Source of the DNA: Methylotenera sp.
Lineage (GTDB): Bacteria > Pseudomonadota > Gammaproteobacteria > Burkholderiales > Methylophilaceae
Assembly (NCBI RefSeq): GCF_029946165.1
Contig: NZ_JAQSDZ010000011.1
Location: forward strand, 62,001-126,000
Direction: 5' to 3'
Length of the DNA stretch: 64,000 nucleotides
Position numbers and translations under genes: made by a program. Below, one piece after another: positions 54,830 to 64,000 of the stretch; position 1 is the first letter of the stretch, and each line of letters begins with the position of its first letter. The notes under the pieces are model-generated. The model saw nothing but the letters and a program-made list of their open reading frames with translations, ran no database searches and had not been told where the DNA came from.

Positions 54830-55333
54830 TTATTTTTTACCTAACATCTTTAAAACCTTATCAGTAATGTCAATTTTATCTGCAGCATAAGCCACGCCAC
54901 TGTACATGACTAAATCATAGTTCTCAGCTTTAGCGACTGATTGTACAGCCTTGTTTATGCGATCTTGTAAGCTGCCTAACTCTTCGTTTTTACGTAAATT
55001 GATGTCTTCGCGTAACTCACGTTGCTTACGTTGGAACTCTGTTTTAATGTTTTGCACGTCGCGCTCTTTACTGCGACGATCAGCTTCTGTAATGGTTAAT
55101 CCATCTTTATCAAGTGCAGATTCTAAATCTTTGATTTGTTTAGCCATGCGGTCTAACTCTTGTGAACGCGGACTAAACTCCCTCTCCAACTTTTTACCAC
55201 TTTCAGCTGTTTGTGGTGCCTCTTGTAGAATTTTGTCAACTTGCACATAACCTACCTTTAACTCGGCAGCTTCTACACTCAAAGCAATAGTCATTAGACT
55301 TGCTATCAATAATTTTTTTAAGATACTACTCAC
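54830..55333 (-). CDS. skp: Periplasmic chaperone Skp/OmpH
   Basis: A 167-residue OmpH-family protein starting with GTG at 55333 behind GGAGATTTAA. It has a signal peptide (cleavage after VEA, about 22), KVGYVQVDKILQEAPQ, and a long charged coiled-coil (about 45-120) forming the tentacles of the trimeric chaperone. It escorts unfolded outer-membrane proteins to BamA, encoded upstream. Confidence 0.94.
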   Translation of the reverse strand: MSSILKKLLIASLMTIALSVEAAELKVGYVQVDKILQEAPQTAESGKKLEREFSPRSQELDRMAKQIKDLESALDKDGLTITEADRRSKERDVQNIKTEFQRKQRELREDINLRKNEELGSLQDRINKAVQSVAKAENYDLVMYSGVAYAADKIDITDKVLKMLGKK

Positions 55334-55439
55334 TTAAATCTCCTAAAACTGCCACTTTTATTTATTATTAATATTATGCCACAAGGCCTAACAACACTAC
55401 ATCACGATTTTCCAGACTGATAGCTAGAATTCTAATAAC

Positions 55440-57785
55440 TTAGAATTGAGAGCCCAATTGGAACTGTATGCTTTGAGTTGTATCAGTTGGTTTACTGTTC
55501 AATGGTTTAGCATAAATAAGTTTTAGAGGTCCAAATGGTGACAGCCAGCTAATTCCAAGACCAGTTGAATAACGTAAATCGCCCAGATCATAAGCTGTAT
55601 CTGATCCCCATACATTACCACCATCAAAGAAAGCACTTAATCTAAATTGTTTAGAATCTTTTAAACCAGGCACTGGTAGAAACAATTCAGCATTACCTAA
55701 AAGACGTTTCGTGCCACCAAGTGAGAAGTCGCTGCCTGATGTATCAACACCTTTAGGCCCAAGTGATCCATTGTCATAGCCGCGAACTGAATTCACACCA
55801 CCTAAGAAATAATTCTTGAAGAATGGGTAGTTTTTATTACCGTATGAATCAGCATATCCAATTTCACCATTCAACATAAAAGTATAGTCTTTATACACAT
55901 TTTTGAACCATGCTTGTTTATAGTCAAGCTTGTAGTAATTCAAATCTAATACTGGTAATGAAATTTCTGCGGTTAGTTTTTGTAAAACACCATTATTGGT
56001 AAACAAAATACTGTCACGTGTATCGTGCGCCCATCCGCCAGAGGCTACGATGGAGTTGCTCGTACAGCCAGAAGCAGTGCCACAAAAATCTATGTATTGC
56101 TGCGGGCTCTCTGACGTTAAATCAATTTTTGTAAAATCTGCAGCTAATCCAAAGTTAATACCATCACGTTCATTTAATGGAATACCGAATCGAACACCAC
56201 CGCCATAGGATGACGTATTATAAGTTGCGACACTTAACGAACTAGTATTAACGTCTCGGCGATAAATATCGAAGCCTCGACTCACACCATCTGGCGTGAA
56301 ATATGGGTCAGTATAAGAGAGTGAATAGGTAGTATTGACCTTACCTGTATTAACTTGTGCACTTACACGGTTACCTGTGCCCAGAAAGTTATTCTGATTA
56401 ACAGTAATGCCAAATACAACACCTTCATTACTTGATAAGCCAGCACCAAACTGAATGCTACCTGTAGACTTTTCGGTAACGCTAATATTCAAATCGACTT
56501 GATCTGTAGTGCCTGCTACGGCAGGTGTTTCAACATTTACGTCAGAAAAGTAATCTGTACGCACTAAACGCTCTTTTGAACGATTAATCTTATCAGAAGC
56601 ATACCATGCAGACTCTAGCTGACGCACTTCACGACGTAGTACTTCATCACGAGTTCTAATATTGCCAGCGATATTAATACGTCGAACATACACTCGTTTA
56701 CCAGGATCTACGAAAAAGGTAAATGCGGCAGTATGTTCTTCTTTATTGACCTCAGGCACAGGGTTAACATTTGAAAATGCATAACCATCATTGCTTAATC
56801 TATCGCTGATTGCTTTGCTGGATTCTGTAATTTTTTCACGGCTGAATGTATCGCCCTTTTTAACTGTGATTAATTGCTGTATTTCAGTATCAGGCACAAT
56901 GGTATCACCAGCGAGTTTCACTTCTGAAATCGTATACTTTTCGCCTTCAGTCACATTAACTGTAATGTAAATATCTTTTTTGTCTGGGGTAATTGAAACC
57001 TGTGTGGAGTCGATATTAAATTCAAGATAACCGCGATTTAAATAAAAAGAACGAAGTGCTTCAAGGTCTGCGTTAAGCTTTTGTTTGGAATACTGGTCAT
57101 CTTTATTCCACCAACTCATCCAGTTAGGCGTAGTTAGTAAAAACTCAGCGCGTAAATCATCCATGCTAAAAGCTTGATTGCCGATAATATTGATGCTACG
57201 AATCTTAGAAACTGCGCCCTCTTCAATGTCAAAACGCACAGCTACGCGATTACGTTCTAATGGTGAGACAACCGCTTTAACCGTTGCTCCATATTTACCT
57301 TGAGAAAGATATTGACGCTTAATTTCTTGCTCGGCTCGATCTAATTGTGATTTATCAAAAATTTGACCTTCAGCAATACCAATTTGCTTCAAGCCTTCTT
57401 TCATTTTGTCTGTAGGGAATGATTTATTACCACTTAAATCGATTTGTGCAATGGAAGAGCGTTCTTGCACAGTCACAACTAGAACATCACCTTCAGCCTC
57501 AATACGGACATCCTTAAAAAAACCAGTGTTATATAGGGATTTGATCGCCTGTGAAGCAAGGTCATCATCCATAGTTTCGCCAACTTTAACTGGCAGATAA
57601 GTAAATACTGTACCAGCGTCGGTACGTTGCAAACCTTCTACGCGGATATCTTTTACAACAAAGGGTTCAAGTGCCAATGCTGAATTTGCAAACAATCCAG
57701 AAACTAACATTAGAATAGACTTAACTTTAATACTTTTGAAAGTATGGTCTAATTTTTTTGAGTTTTTTAATTTTTTTAATGCCAT
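55440..57785 (-). CDS. bamA: Outer-membrane assembly factor BamA
   Basis: A 781-residue Omp85 protein: signal peptide (about 1-38), five POTRA domains (about 40-440) and a C-terminal 16-strand barrel with the conserved [11 protein letters not shown] loop-6 motif and a terminal Phe (QLGSQF). It inserts beta-barrel proteins including the FmdC porin. It starts four bases after rseP. Confidence 0.97.
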   Translation of the reverse strand: MALKKLKNSKKLDHTFKSIKVKSILMLVSGLFANSALALEPFVVKDIRVEGLQRTDAGTVFTYLPVKVGETMDDDLASQAIKSLYNTGFFKDVRIEAEGDVLVVTVQERSSIAQIDLSGNKSFPTDKMKEGLKQIGIAEGQIFDKSQLDRAEQEIKRQYLSQGKYGATVKAVVSPLERNRVAVRFDIEEGAVSKIRSINIIGNQAFSMDDLRAEFLLTTPNWMSWWNKDDQYSKQKLNADLEALRSFYLNRGYLEFNIDSTQVSITPDKKDIYITVNVTEGEKYTISEVKLAGDTIVPDTEIQQLITVKKGDTFSREKITESSKAISDRLSNDGYAFSNVNPVPEVNKEEHTAAFTFFVDPGKRVYVRRINIAGNIRTRDEVLRREVRQLESAWYASDKINRSKERLVRTDYFSDVNVETPAVAGTTDQVDLNISVTEKSTGSIQFGAGLSSNEGVVFGITVNQNNFLGTGNRVSAQVNTGKVNTTYSLSYTDPYFTPDGVSRGFDIYRRDVNTSSLSVATYNTSSYGGGVRFGIPLNERDGINFGLAADFTKIDLTSESPQQYIDFCGTASGCTSNSIVASGGWAHDTRDSILFTNNGVLQKLTAEISLPVLDLNYYKLDYKQAWFKNVYKDYTFMLNGEIGYADSYGNKNYPFFKNYFLGGVNSVRGYDNGSLGPKGVDTSGSDFSLGGTKRLLGNAELFLPVPGLKDSKQFRLSAFFDGGNVWGSDTAYDLGDLRYSTGLGISWLSPFGPLKLIYAKPLNSKPTDTTQSIQFQLGSQF

Positions 57786-57789
57786 GCAA

Positions 57790-59178
57790 TCAGCCTGTTA
57801 TTAATCTGGTTATGTCGTTATAAAATGCTAAGATCATCATACAGCCTAGCAGAAAAAAACCAACTCTTTGCCCAATATTCAAGGCGAAATCAGAAGTCGG
57901 TTTTCCAGTAAAAATTTCAACTATATAATACATCAAATGTCCGCCATCTAATACTGGTATAGGCAATAGATTCAATACCCCAATACTAATGCTAATTAGC
58001 GCTAAAAACCCTAAAAACACATTCAATCCCATTTGAGCACTCTGTCCAGCGTAACTGGCAATTGTTAATGGTCCGCTTACACCTTTTAGTGAGATTTTTC
58101 CTGTGATCATTTGCCCTAACATTTTCAATGTAAACAATGAGATATCCCAAGTTTTTTGAGTGGCTTTAATCAGCGCAGCAGATACACTGTAATGAGTAGT
58201 AACAAAAAGTTTATCCTTTTCAGCTTGATCCAAGCTGAATGCAACTCCGATGCGACCCAGTGTTTTACCCTTTTCAGTAAATGATTCTGGTTCAAGCGAA
58301 AGATTTATCACATTTGCATTTCTTAGAACCTCAACCTCTAATTTTTTATTAGGATTATTCCTTACTACTTGTACAAAATCTTCCCACACGCTGATTTTGG
58401 TTTTATTAACCCTTAACACCAGGTCATCCGCCTTTAAACCAGCCAAATCGGCGATACCGCCTTTAATGACTTCACCTATTTTTGCCGGAATATTTGGTTG
58501 ACTAATCGTGAAGCCGGATGTAGTTAACATATCATTAGCCGCAGCCTCTTGATTAACACCAGATAAATCAAGTAAATGCGTAACAGTTTCTTGACTGCTA
58601 TTTAATGTGGTAACTTCTACAATATTATTTTTCAGAGACTCATTTAAAAGTATCCAGCTGGCGTCTTGCCAAGAAACGACATTTTTTTCATTAATCTTTT
58701 GTATAGTTTCACCATATTGAAATTTTGCAACTGCCGCAGGACTTTCTGCAATCACTTCCCCTAGCGTCGGCTTTATGCCAACGATACCCATCATAAACAA
58801 TATCCAATATAAACTAATGGCTAGCAATAAATTAGCCATTGGCCCAGCCAGCACTATGGCGATTCGCTTAGCTACTGATTGTCGATTGAATGCATGTTTC
58901 AACTCTGCTTCTGAATAGTTTATCGCTGGTGACTCTAAAGTTGACTCGGCAGCCATCTCTCGTTCATCTAACATTTTCACATAACCGCCTAATGGAATTG
59001 CGGCGATCACAAACTCGGTTTTATCTTTTCCAAACGGCTTAGTCCATAGTGGCTTACCAAAACCGACTGAAAATTTTATTATTCTCACACCGCACCACTT
59101 AGCCATTTGATAATGACCGTACTCATGAACCGTCACCAATATACTCATGGTTAACAAAAAGGTAAGCGCCATTATCAT
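57790..59178 (-). CDS. rseP: Site-2 protease RseP
   Basis: A 462-residue intramembrane zinc protease: HEYGH in the first membrane segment, PDZ domains in the middle (about 120-300, with [13 protein letters not shown]), and [10 protein letters not shown] near the C-terminus. It cleaves anti-sigma factor RseA in the envelope stress response. It overlaps dxr by four bases. Confidence 0.96.
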   Translation of the reverse strand: MIMALTFLLTMSILVTVHEYGHYQMAKWCGVRIIKFSVGFGKPLWTKPFGKDKTEFVIAAIPLGGYVKMLDEREMAAESTLESPAINYSEAELKHAFNRQSVAKRIAIVLAGPMANLLLAISLYWILFMMGIVGIKPTLGEVIAESPAAVAKFQYGETIQKINEKNVVSWQDASWILLNESLKNNIVEVTTLNSSQETVTHLLDLSGVNQEAAANDMLTTSGFTISQPNIPAKIGEVIKGGIADLAGLKADDLVLRVNKTKISVWEDFVQVVRNNPNKKLEVEVLRNANVINLSLEPESFTEKGKTLGRIGVAFSLDQAEKDKLFVTTHYSVSAALIKATQKTWDISLFTLKMLGQMITGKISLKGVSGPLTIASYAGQSAQMGLNVFLGFLALISISIGVLNLLPIPVLDGGHLMYYIVEIFTGKPTSDFALNIGQRVGFFLLGCMMILAFYNDITRLITG

Positions 59179-60392
59179 AATGTGCTAATTTGCTTCCTAG
59201 TTGCCAATCGCGCCAGCGCATCGACAGCCACCAACTGCTCAATCGATTCAACTTGTTCAATACTAGAGGCTGTCAAAACGGCTTCAATGGTGTTAGGAAT
59301 ATCCATAAAGCCAATTTTTTCAGCAAGAAAAGCTTCAACCGCAATTTCATTGGCCGCATTCAAAATTGCTGGCGCAGTGCCGCCCAGATTTAAAGCTTCA
59401 TAGGCGACGCGTAGGCATGGAAACCGAATTAAATCCGGCGCACAGAAATCTAATCTAGCCGTTGTTAACAAATCTAAACTACTCACACCGCTAACAAGTC
59501 GTTCTGGGTAGCCTAAGCCATAGGCAATGGGTGTGCGCATATCAGGATTACCGAGTTGTGCCAGAACACTTCCGTCAACATATTCAACCATAGAATGAAT
59601 CACGCTTTGTGGATGCACCACCACGTCTATTTGATTTGGTAATGCATTGAATAGCCAATGAGCTTCAATTACTTCCAAACCCTTGTTCATCATAGTGGCC
59701 GAATCAATGGAAATCTTAGGCCCCATGACCCAGTTCGGATGATTTAACGCTTGCGCACGAGTCACATTTTTTAGCTCTTGTAAACTCGCATTGCGGAAAG
59801 GTCCGCCAGATGCGGTTAACAAAACACGTTTCACACCTAAGCTGTTTAACGATGCATTTGACAAGTTTTTTGTACGCTGTTGTGGCATTACCTGAAATAT
59901 TGCGTTATGTTCACTATCAATAGGTAATAAACTAGCGCCGCCATCAATCACCGCTTGCATAAATAAATTGCCAGCCATGACTAAGGTCTCTTTATTAGCA
60001 AGCAAAATGCGTTTACCAGCTTTTGCCGCAGCCATCGCTGGGTGCAGGCCTGCCGCGCCTACAATGGCCGCCATGACGATATCTACTTGCTCATGCGCGG
60101 AGATTTCATTTAAAGCAGTTTCACCATGTCTTACAACAGTTTTAGAGTCTATATTTTTTAGTTCTATACTTAACTCTATTGCAGCAGTTTCTTGCAACAT
60201 CACCGCATATTTTGGGGCATATTTATTACATAACGCCAACATTGACTTAACGTTGCTATTAGCAGCTAAAGCAAATACGCTAAACCGTTCTGGATGTTGG
60301 GAAATTACATTTAACGTTTGCAAACCAATCGTGCCAGTCGCTCCTAATATCGTTACATTTTGCATTTGGTGAATTACAGTTTTAGCGTGCAT
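59175..60392 (-). CDS. dxr: 1-deoxy-D-xylulose 5-phosphate reductoisomerase
   Basis: A 405-residue DXR of the MEP isoprenoid pathway: NADPH motif LGATGTIG, LANKETLV, metal-binding DSEHNAIFQ and SIDSATMMNKGLE. The start may be ATG 60392, which overlaps the cdsA stop and suits coupling, or ATG 60365 just before LGATG; neither has a good Shine-Dalgarno. Confidence 0.95.
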   Translation of the reverse strand: MHAKTVIHQMQNVTILGATGTIGLQTLNVISQHPERFSVFALAANSNVKSMLALCNKYAPKYAVMLQETAAIELSIELKNIDSKTVVRHGETALNEISAHEQVDIVMAAIVGAAGLHPAMAAAKAGKRILLANKETLVMAGNLFMQAVIDGGASLLPIDSEHNAIFQVMPQQRTKNLSNASLNSLGVKRVLLTASGGPFRNASLQELKNVTRAQALNHPNWVMGPKISIDSATMMNKGLEVIEAHWLFNALPNQIDVVVHPQSVIHSMVEYVDGSVLAQLGNPDMRTPIAYGLGYPERLVSGVSSLDLLTTARLDFCAPDLIRFPCLRVAYEALNLGGTAPAILNAANEIAVEAFLAEKIGFMDIPNTIEAVLTASSIEQVESIEQLVAVDALARLATRKQISTL

Positions 60393-61209
60393 GAAGTTGT
60401 AGGTTTGAAAACAAAGGGTAATAAATATAGAGCAACACTAATGGCAAGGTTGGGATTAAGCCGTCAATTCTATCGAGAACGCCGCCATGGCCTGGTAATA
60501 AATGACTACTATCTTTAACTCCAGCTTGGCGCTTTAATAGGGATTCGAATAAATCACCCATAACGCTCAGCACGACAATTAACCATAAACCAACTATTAG
60601 CCAGCGACTATAATGCAGGTAATAACAAAGTGCTAAACCGTAAATCGTTGCCGCAAGCACTGCGCCTGCAACGCCTTCCCAAGTTTTCCCTGGGCTAATT
60701 TCAGGAGCTAGTTTATGACGTCCGAAACGTTTACCTGAGAAGTATGCAGCAATGTCTGCTAACCAAACAATTGCTAGTACACCAAGTAACAACCGAGGAT
60801 TGATACTATGTAATCCAATTAATGCCCGCCAAGTCGCCAATAAAAGCACTAAACCTAAAAATGCCATCAATATTTTTTGATTGATCTTTTTTCGTGTAAT
60901 CAACAACATGGGTGAAAATACAATCCAAAATAAAGCAGACAAACTCAATATGCTTAATTCAGTCACATCGTGATACAAAGCGAAAGGTGTATCGATAGTG
61001 AAAATCCACATCAAACCTATTGCTAAAACTGAAACTACATAAATATGCACTTGTTGCTTATTGAGCTTAATGAGTTTAGCCCACTCCCAAACGCCCACTA
61101 GTGTTGCGGCAAGGGTTAAAAAAGTCCAAACCATTTTAGAGGCTAAAAACAATACCATTAAGAAACCAATGGCTAAAATGACTGCTGTGATAACTCTAGT
61201 TTTTAACAT
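60382..61209 (-). CDS. cdsA: Phosphatidate cytidylyltransferase
   Basis: A 275-residue membrane enzyme with about eight segments and the CDS signature near the C-terminus (KDSSHLLPGHGGVLDRIDGL at about 240-260). It makes CDP-diacylglycerol. Located between uppS and dxr in the standard order. Confidence 0.96.
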   Translation of the reverse strand: MLKTRVITAVILAIGFLMVLFLASKMVWTFLTLAATLVGVWEWAKLIKLNKQQVHIYVVSVLAIGLMWIFTIDTPFALYHDVTELSILSLSALFWIVFSPMLLITRKKINQKILMAFLGLVLLLATWRALIGLHSINPRLLLGVLAIVWLADIAAYFSGKRFGRHKLAPEISPGKTWEGVAGAVLAATIYGLALCYYLHYSRWLIVGLWLIVVLSVMGDLFESLLKRQAGVKDSSHLLPGHGGVLDRIDGLIPTLPLVLLYIYYPLFSNLQLHAR

Positions 61210-61271
61210 AAGGAAAGTTTTGATGGTTGGAATTAGCGCGTTATGGTTTTTTGAAGTTAGATTTGCGTAAC

Positions 61272-62030
61272 TTAAGTTTTAGGTTCAATCAATTGTTCGC
61301 TAGTGCGGCCAAATCGACGTTCACGATTTTGATAAGATTGGATAGCTAAATTGAAAGCCTCTTCATTGAAGTCAGGCCATAATGTATCCGTAAAATATAA
61401 CTCGGTATAAGCTAGTTGCCATAAAAGAAAATTACTAATGCGCGTTTCCCCGCCAGTACGTATAAACAAATCTGGTTCTGGCGCGTAACTCAAGGAAAGA
61501 TACGGAGTAAGGTGGTCTTCTCTATAAAAGCCCGTAAGTTGTGGTGCCGCTAATTGCATCTTGTTAACAGCCTGCAAAACATCCCACCGGCCGCCATAGT
61601 TAGCGGCAATTGTTAATACTAGTCCTGTATTATTTGCAGTTAATTGTTCAGATGCTTCAATTTGAGTAACTAGCTCCGCATCAAAACGACTGCGATCACC
61701 AATCATAATAAGCTTGATATTATTTTGATGTAATTTTGCAACCTCACGCTTAATAGCGTGCATGAACAGCTCCATCAAGTATGAGACTTCTTCTGTTGGT
61801 CTGCGCCAATTCTCGCTACTAAATGCAAAAAGTGTTAAGTATTCAACTTTTAGTGAGATGCAATATTTCACAAGGTCGCGTACTGTTTCTACCCCTCGCT
61901 TATGACCTGCGACTCTAGGTAAAAAACGCTTACGAGCCCAACGACCATTACCATCCATAATAACGGCTATGTGCTTAGGAATTTCACCAGCAGTCGGGAT
62001 AGTTTGTGTCGCGCTAGTAAAAAACCCCAC
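61272..62030 (-). CDS. uppS: Undecaprenyl diphosphate synthase
   Basis: A 252-residue cis-prenyltransferase: [11 protein letters not shown] with the catalytic Asp, FAFSSENW, and [18 protein letters not shown]. It starts with GTG at 62030 behind AGGAG. It makes the C55 lipid carrier for cell-wall synthesis. Confidence 0.97.
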   Translation of the reverse strand: MGFFTSATQTIPTAGEIPKHIAVIMDGNGRWARKRFLPRVAGHKRGVETVRDLVKYCISLKVEYLTLFAFSSENWRRPTEEVSYLMELFMHAIKREVAKLHQNNIKLIMIGDRSRFDAELVTQIEASEQLTANNTGLVLTIAANYGGRWDVLQAVNKMQLAAPQLTGFYREDHLTPYLSLSYAPEPDLFIRTGGETRISNFLLWQLAYTELYFTDTLWPDFNEEAFNLAIQSYQNRERRFGRTSEQLIEPKT

Positions 62031-62099
62031 GGAGGCTCCTGTCGATTCGAGCTAATATCTTAAATTGTAAAGTAGTTTGCAAGGGTATATTCGCTATTC

Positions 62100-62657
62100 T
62101 TAAACAGCCATCAATTCAACTTCTTTTACTTGCAGCATTTTATCAATTTCTGACACAGCTTTATCTGTCGCTTTTTGCACATCATCTTGCGCACGACGCT
62201 CATCATCTTCAGAAATTTCTTTGTCTTTTAGTAACTTTTTCAAAGTGTCATTGGCTTCACGACGAGCATTACGTACAGAAACTTTCGCACTTTCTGCTTC
62301 AGAACGCACAATTTTTGTCATGTCTCGACGGCGCTCTTCCGTAAGCATAGGCATAGGCACACGAATTAAATCGCCATTGGTAGCTGGATTTAAACCTAAA
62401 TCACAATCACGAATGGCTTTTTCAACCTTACCAATCATACTTTTTTCAAAAGGCTGAACGTGAATTGTGCGCGAGTCACCTAAATTCACATTTGCCACTT
62501 GATTGACCGCAACCATAGAGCCGTAATACTCAACCATCACATGATCTAGCAAGCCTGTATGCGCTCTGCCTGTACGTACTTTAGCTAAATCAGTTTTCAA
62601 TGCCTCTAAGGATCTTAGCATTTTCTGATCTACTGTTTTTTTTATATCGTCTAACAT
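62100..62657 (-). CDS. frr: Ribosome recycling factor
   Basis: A 185-residue RRF from ATG 62657, which has GGAG at seven bases and gives the family length; a longer frame to 62702 is rejected. Motifs are [23 protein letters not shown] and the central [10 protein letters not shown]. It splits post-termination ribosomes with EF-G. Confidence 0.97.
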   Translation of the reverse strand: MLDDIKKTVDQKMLRSLEALKTDLAKVRTGRAHTGLLDHVMVEYYGSMVAVNQVANVNLGDSRTIHVQPFEKSMIGKVEKAIRDCDLGLNPATNGDLIRVPMPMLTEERRRDMTKIVRSEAESAKVSVRNARREANDTLKKLLKDKEISEDDERRAQDDVQKATDKAVSEIDKMLQVKEVELMAV

Positions 62658-62748
62658 TTCTTTCTCCAACTTAATACTTATAATTTTTTGTACATTAGCC
62701 ACTATTTCGTAGCTTCAAATCTTTAATAATGCCTGCTGATGTAATGAG

Positions 62749-63465
62749 CTATGGAGTCACCATTGTGCCTTCATCTTCACCCATTACCACTTTTTTAAGC
62801 GCACCTTGCTTGAATATACTAAATACTGATATTGGTAACTTTTGATCGCGGCATAAAGTCAGCGCAGTTGCATCCATCACTTTTAGGTTTTTGTTAATGG
62901 CTTCATCAAAAGTGATGGTTTTATAACGCATTGCCTCTGGATTGGTTTTTGGGTCATCGGTATAAATACCATCAACTTTCGTGGCTTTAATAACGATTTC
63001 TGCATTTATTTCCATACCACGTAAAGCAGCTGCCGTATCAGTAGTGAAGAATGGGTTACCTGTACCGGCACCGAATATCACCACTCGCCCTTCTTCCAAA
63101 TAACGAATAGCTTTACCGCGGATGTAGGGTTCGGCAACTTGTGCAATATTTAATGCACTCTGGACGCGTGCATTTAAACCAATATTTTTCATGGCATCTT
63201 GCAGGGCCATTGCATTCATTACCGTTGCTAGCATCCCCATGTAATCAGCTGTCGCTCGATCCATTCCTTCAGCCGCAGGAGCAACGCCGCGGAATATATT
63301 TCCGCCACCAATCACCACCGCAACCTGAACACCTAAATCAACAACTTCTTTCACTTCCGTTACAATTCGAGTAATGGTGGCACGATTGATACCATATGCA
63401 TCATCGCCCATTAAAGCTTCGCCTGATAGTTTAAGTAAGATGCGTTTGTAGGCTGGTGCGGCCAT
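62749..63465 (-). CDS. pyrH: Uridylate kinase
   Basis: A 238-residue UMP kinase: [37 protein letters not shown] and [13 protein letters not shown]. It forms UDP for RNA and cell-wall nucleotide sugars. It lies between tsf and frr. Confidence 0.97.
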   Translation of the reverse strand: MAAPAYKRILLKLSGEALMGDDAYGINRATITRIVTEVKEVVDLGVQVAVVIGGGNIFRGVAPAAEGMDRATADYMGMLATVMNAMALQDAMKNIGLNARVQSALNIAQVAEPYIRGKAIRYLEEGRVVIFGAGTGNPFFTTDTAAALRGMEINAEIVIKATKVDGIYTDDPKTNPEAMRYKTITFDEAINKNLKVMDATALTLCRDQKLPISVFSIFKQGALKKVVMGEDEGTMVTP

Positions 63466-63552
63466 AATATTCCTCTTTTTAAAGTTTGCTTATTTAAGCA
63501 TAAAAACTACTTATATTGCGCAATTTAAGCGCAATTATTCTTAATTTTTTGC

Positions 63553-63586
63553 TAAAAAAAATGGACTAAGCCATTCGCTTAGTCCA
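63553..63586 (-). terminator. Terminator of tsf
   Basis: TGGACTAAG (63562-63570) pairs with CTTAGTCCA (63578-63586) around seven bases; on the minus strand eight U residues follow. It separates tsf from pyrH. Confidence 0.93.
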
Positions 63587-63646
63587 CTATTTTTGAATCT
63601 ACTCATCAATCAAACAGCGTTCTGCAGCTTGATATCATAGGTGGAT

Positions 63647-64000
63647 TTATACTTTTGCAGCCGCTGCAACTTCTGCTGCGTAATCAACAACAGCCTTCTC
63701 AATGCCCTCGCCTACTGTGAACATTGTGAATGATGCGACTGTAGCACCTTTAGACTTAAGTAATTGCTCAATCGTCATTTTGTCATCTTTAACAAAAACT
63801 TGGCTTAACAAAGTCACTTCTTTCAAGAATTTCGCTACTGTACCATCAGCAATTTTTTCTAGCATCGCTTCTGGTTTGCCTGCTTCTTTTGCTTTTTCAA
63901 TCGCAACACGACGTTCCGCTTCAATCAAGCTAGCATCAATACCTGAAGCGTCTAATGATTTTGGTTTAGCTGCAGCAATATGCATTGCAATATCTTTAGC
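63647..64000 (-). CDS. tsf: Elongation factor Ts, C-terminal part (runs off right edge)
   Basis: The frame stays open to the right edge, so only the last 117 or so residues are present. It matches the EF-Ts dimerisation and C-terminal region: [39 protein letters not shown] and [17 protein letters not shown]-Ts recycles EF-Tu-GDP. rpsB would be expected beyond the window. Confidence 0.96.
   Translation of the reverse strand, partial: AKDIAMHIAAAKPKSLDASGIDASLIEAERRVAIEKAKEAGKPEAMLEKIADGTVAKFLKEVTLLSQVFVKDDKMTIEQLLKSKGATVASFTMFTVGEGIEKAVVDYAAEVAAAAKV

Overview
The window is a chromosomal segment of a betaproteobacterium, most likely a methylotroph of the Methylophilaceae (Methylotenera/Methylophilus type). 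The evidence is the gene set (formamidase FmdA, zinc-ribbon FmdB, FmdC-type porin and a urea/short-amide ABC transporter, the arrangement known from Methylophilus methylotrophus), the moderate-to-low GC, and the canonical proteobacterial tsf-pyrH-frr-uppS-cdsA-dxr-rseP-bamA-skp-lpxD-fabZ-lpxA-lpxB-rnhB order. The taxon is inferred from gene content, not from a marker-gene search.

Layout. 1-2366: right-hand end of a Tn7-like element, with a TnsB-like DDE transposase running off the left edge, an upstream TnsA-like gene with a degenerate active site, and terminal repeats. 2450-9172: a small membrane protein, then a signalling block with an EAL-CBS-GGDEF-Cache protein and an operon of PAS-PAS histidine kinase, single-domain receiver and REC-GGDEF-EAL protein. 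9421-11640: relA. 11685-28636 (minus strand): about 17 kb of co-oriented genes in the order fmdA-fmdB-urtABCDE-ureDABCEFG-ureJ, followed by a hybrid histidine kinase fused to an NCS1 (cytosine/purine-type) permease and a LuxR-type response regulator. 28873-31802: the FmdC porin and small exported proteins. 31903-37413: an MBL hydrolase, tatD, pilZ, holB, tmk, mltG, pabC. 37557-44119: fabF-acpP-fabG-fabD-fabH-plsX-rpmF-yceD. 44246-47620: biotin carboxylase plus biotinylated carboxyltransferase, probably a two-subunit pyruvate carboxylase. 47733-50700: maf, a DUF4139 protein and a short RsmI-like methyltransferase. 50689-64000: the lpx/bam/uppS/pyrH/tsf block. No gene-free stretch exceeds 300 bases and no tRNA or rRNA was recognised.

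Most interesting system. The amide/urea region looks like a self-contained regulon. Two intergenic regions (upstream of fmdA and upstream of fmdC) share one architecture with exactly conserved spacing: a TTAATCTA promoter-like block on the minus strand, a TACG...CGTA palindrome (perfect TACGCAATATTGCGTA before fmdC), and a TGTGCTAA block 27 bases beyond the palindrome on the plus strand. Each module lies between a minus-strand amide/urea gene and a plus-strand gene for a small exported protein of unknown role. The sensor-permease kinase and its LuxR-type partner at the far end of the fmd-urt-ure array are the obvious candidate regulators. I infer that the NCS1 domain reports an extracellular or transported N compound and that the response regulator acts at these palindromes, switching on porin, transporter, formamidase and urease together with the two exported proteins. 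The individual parts are directly readable; the wiring between them is inference.
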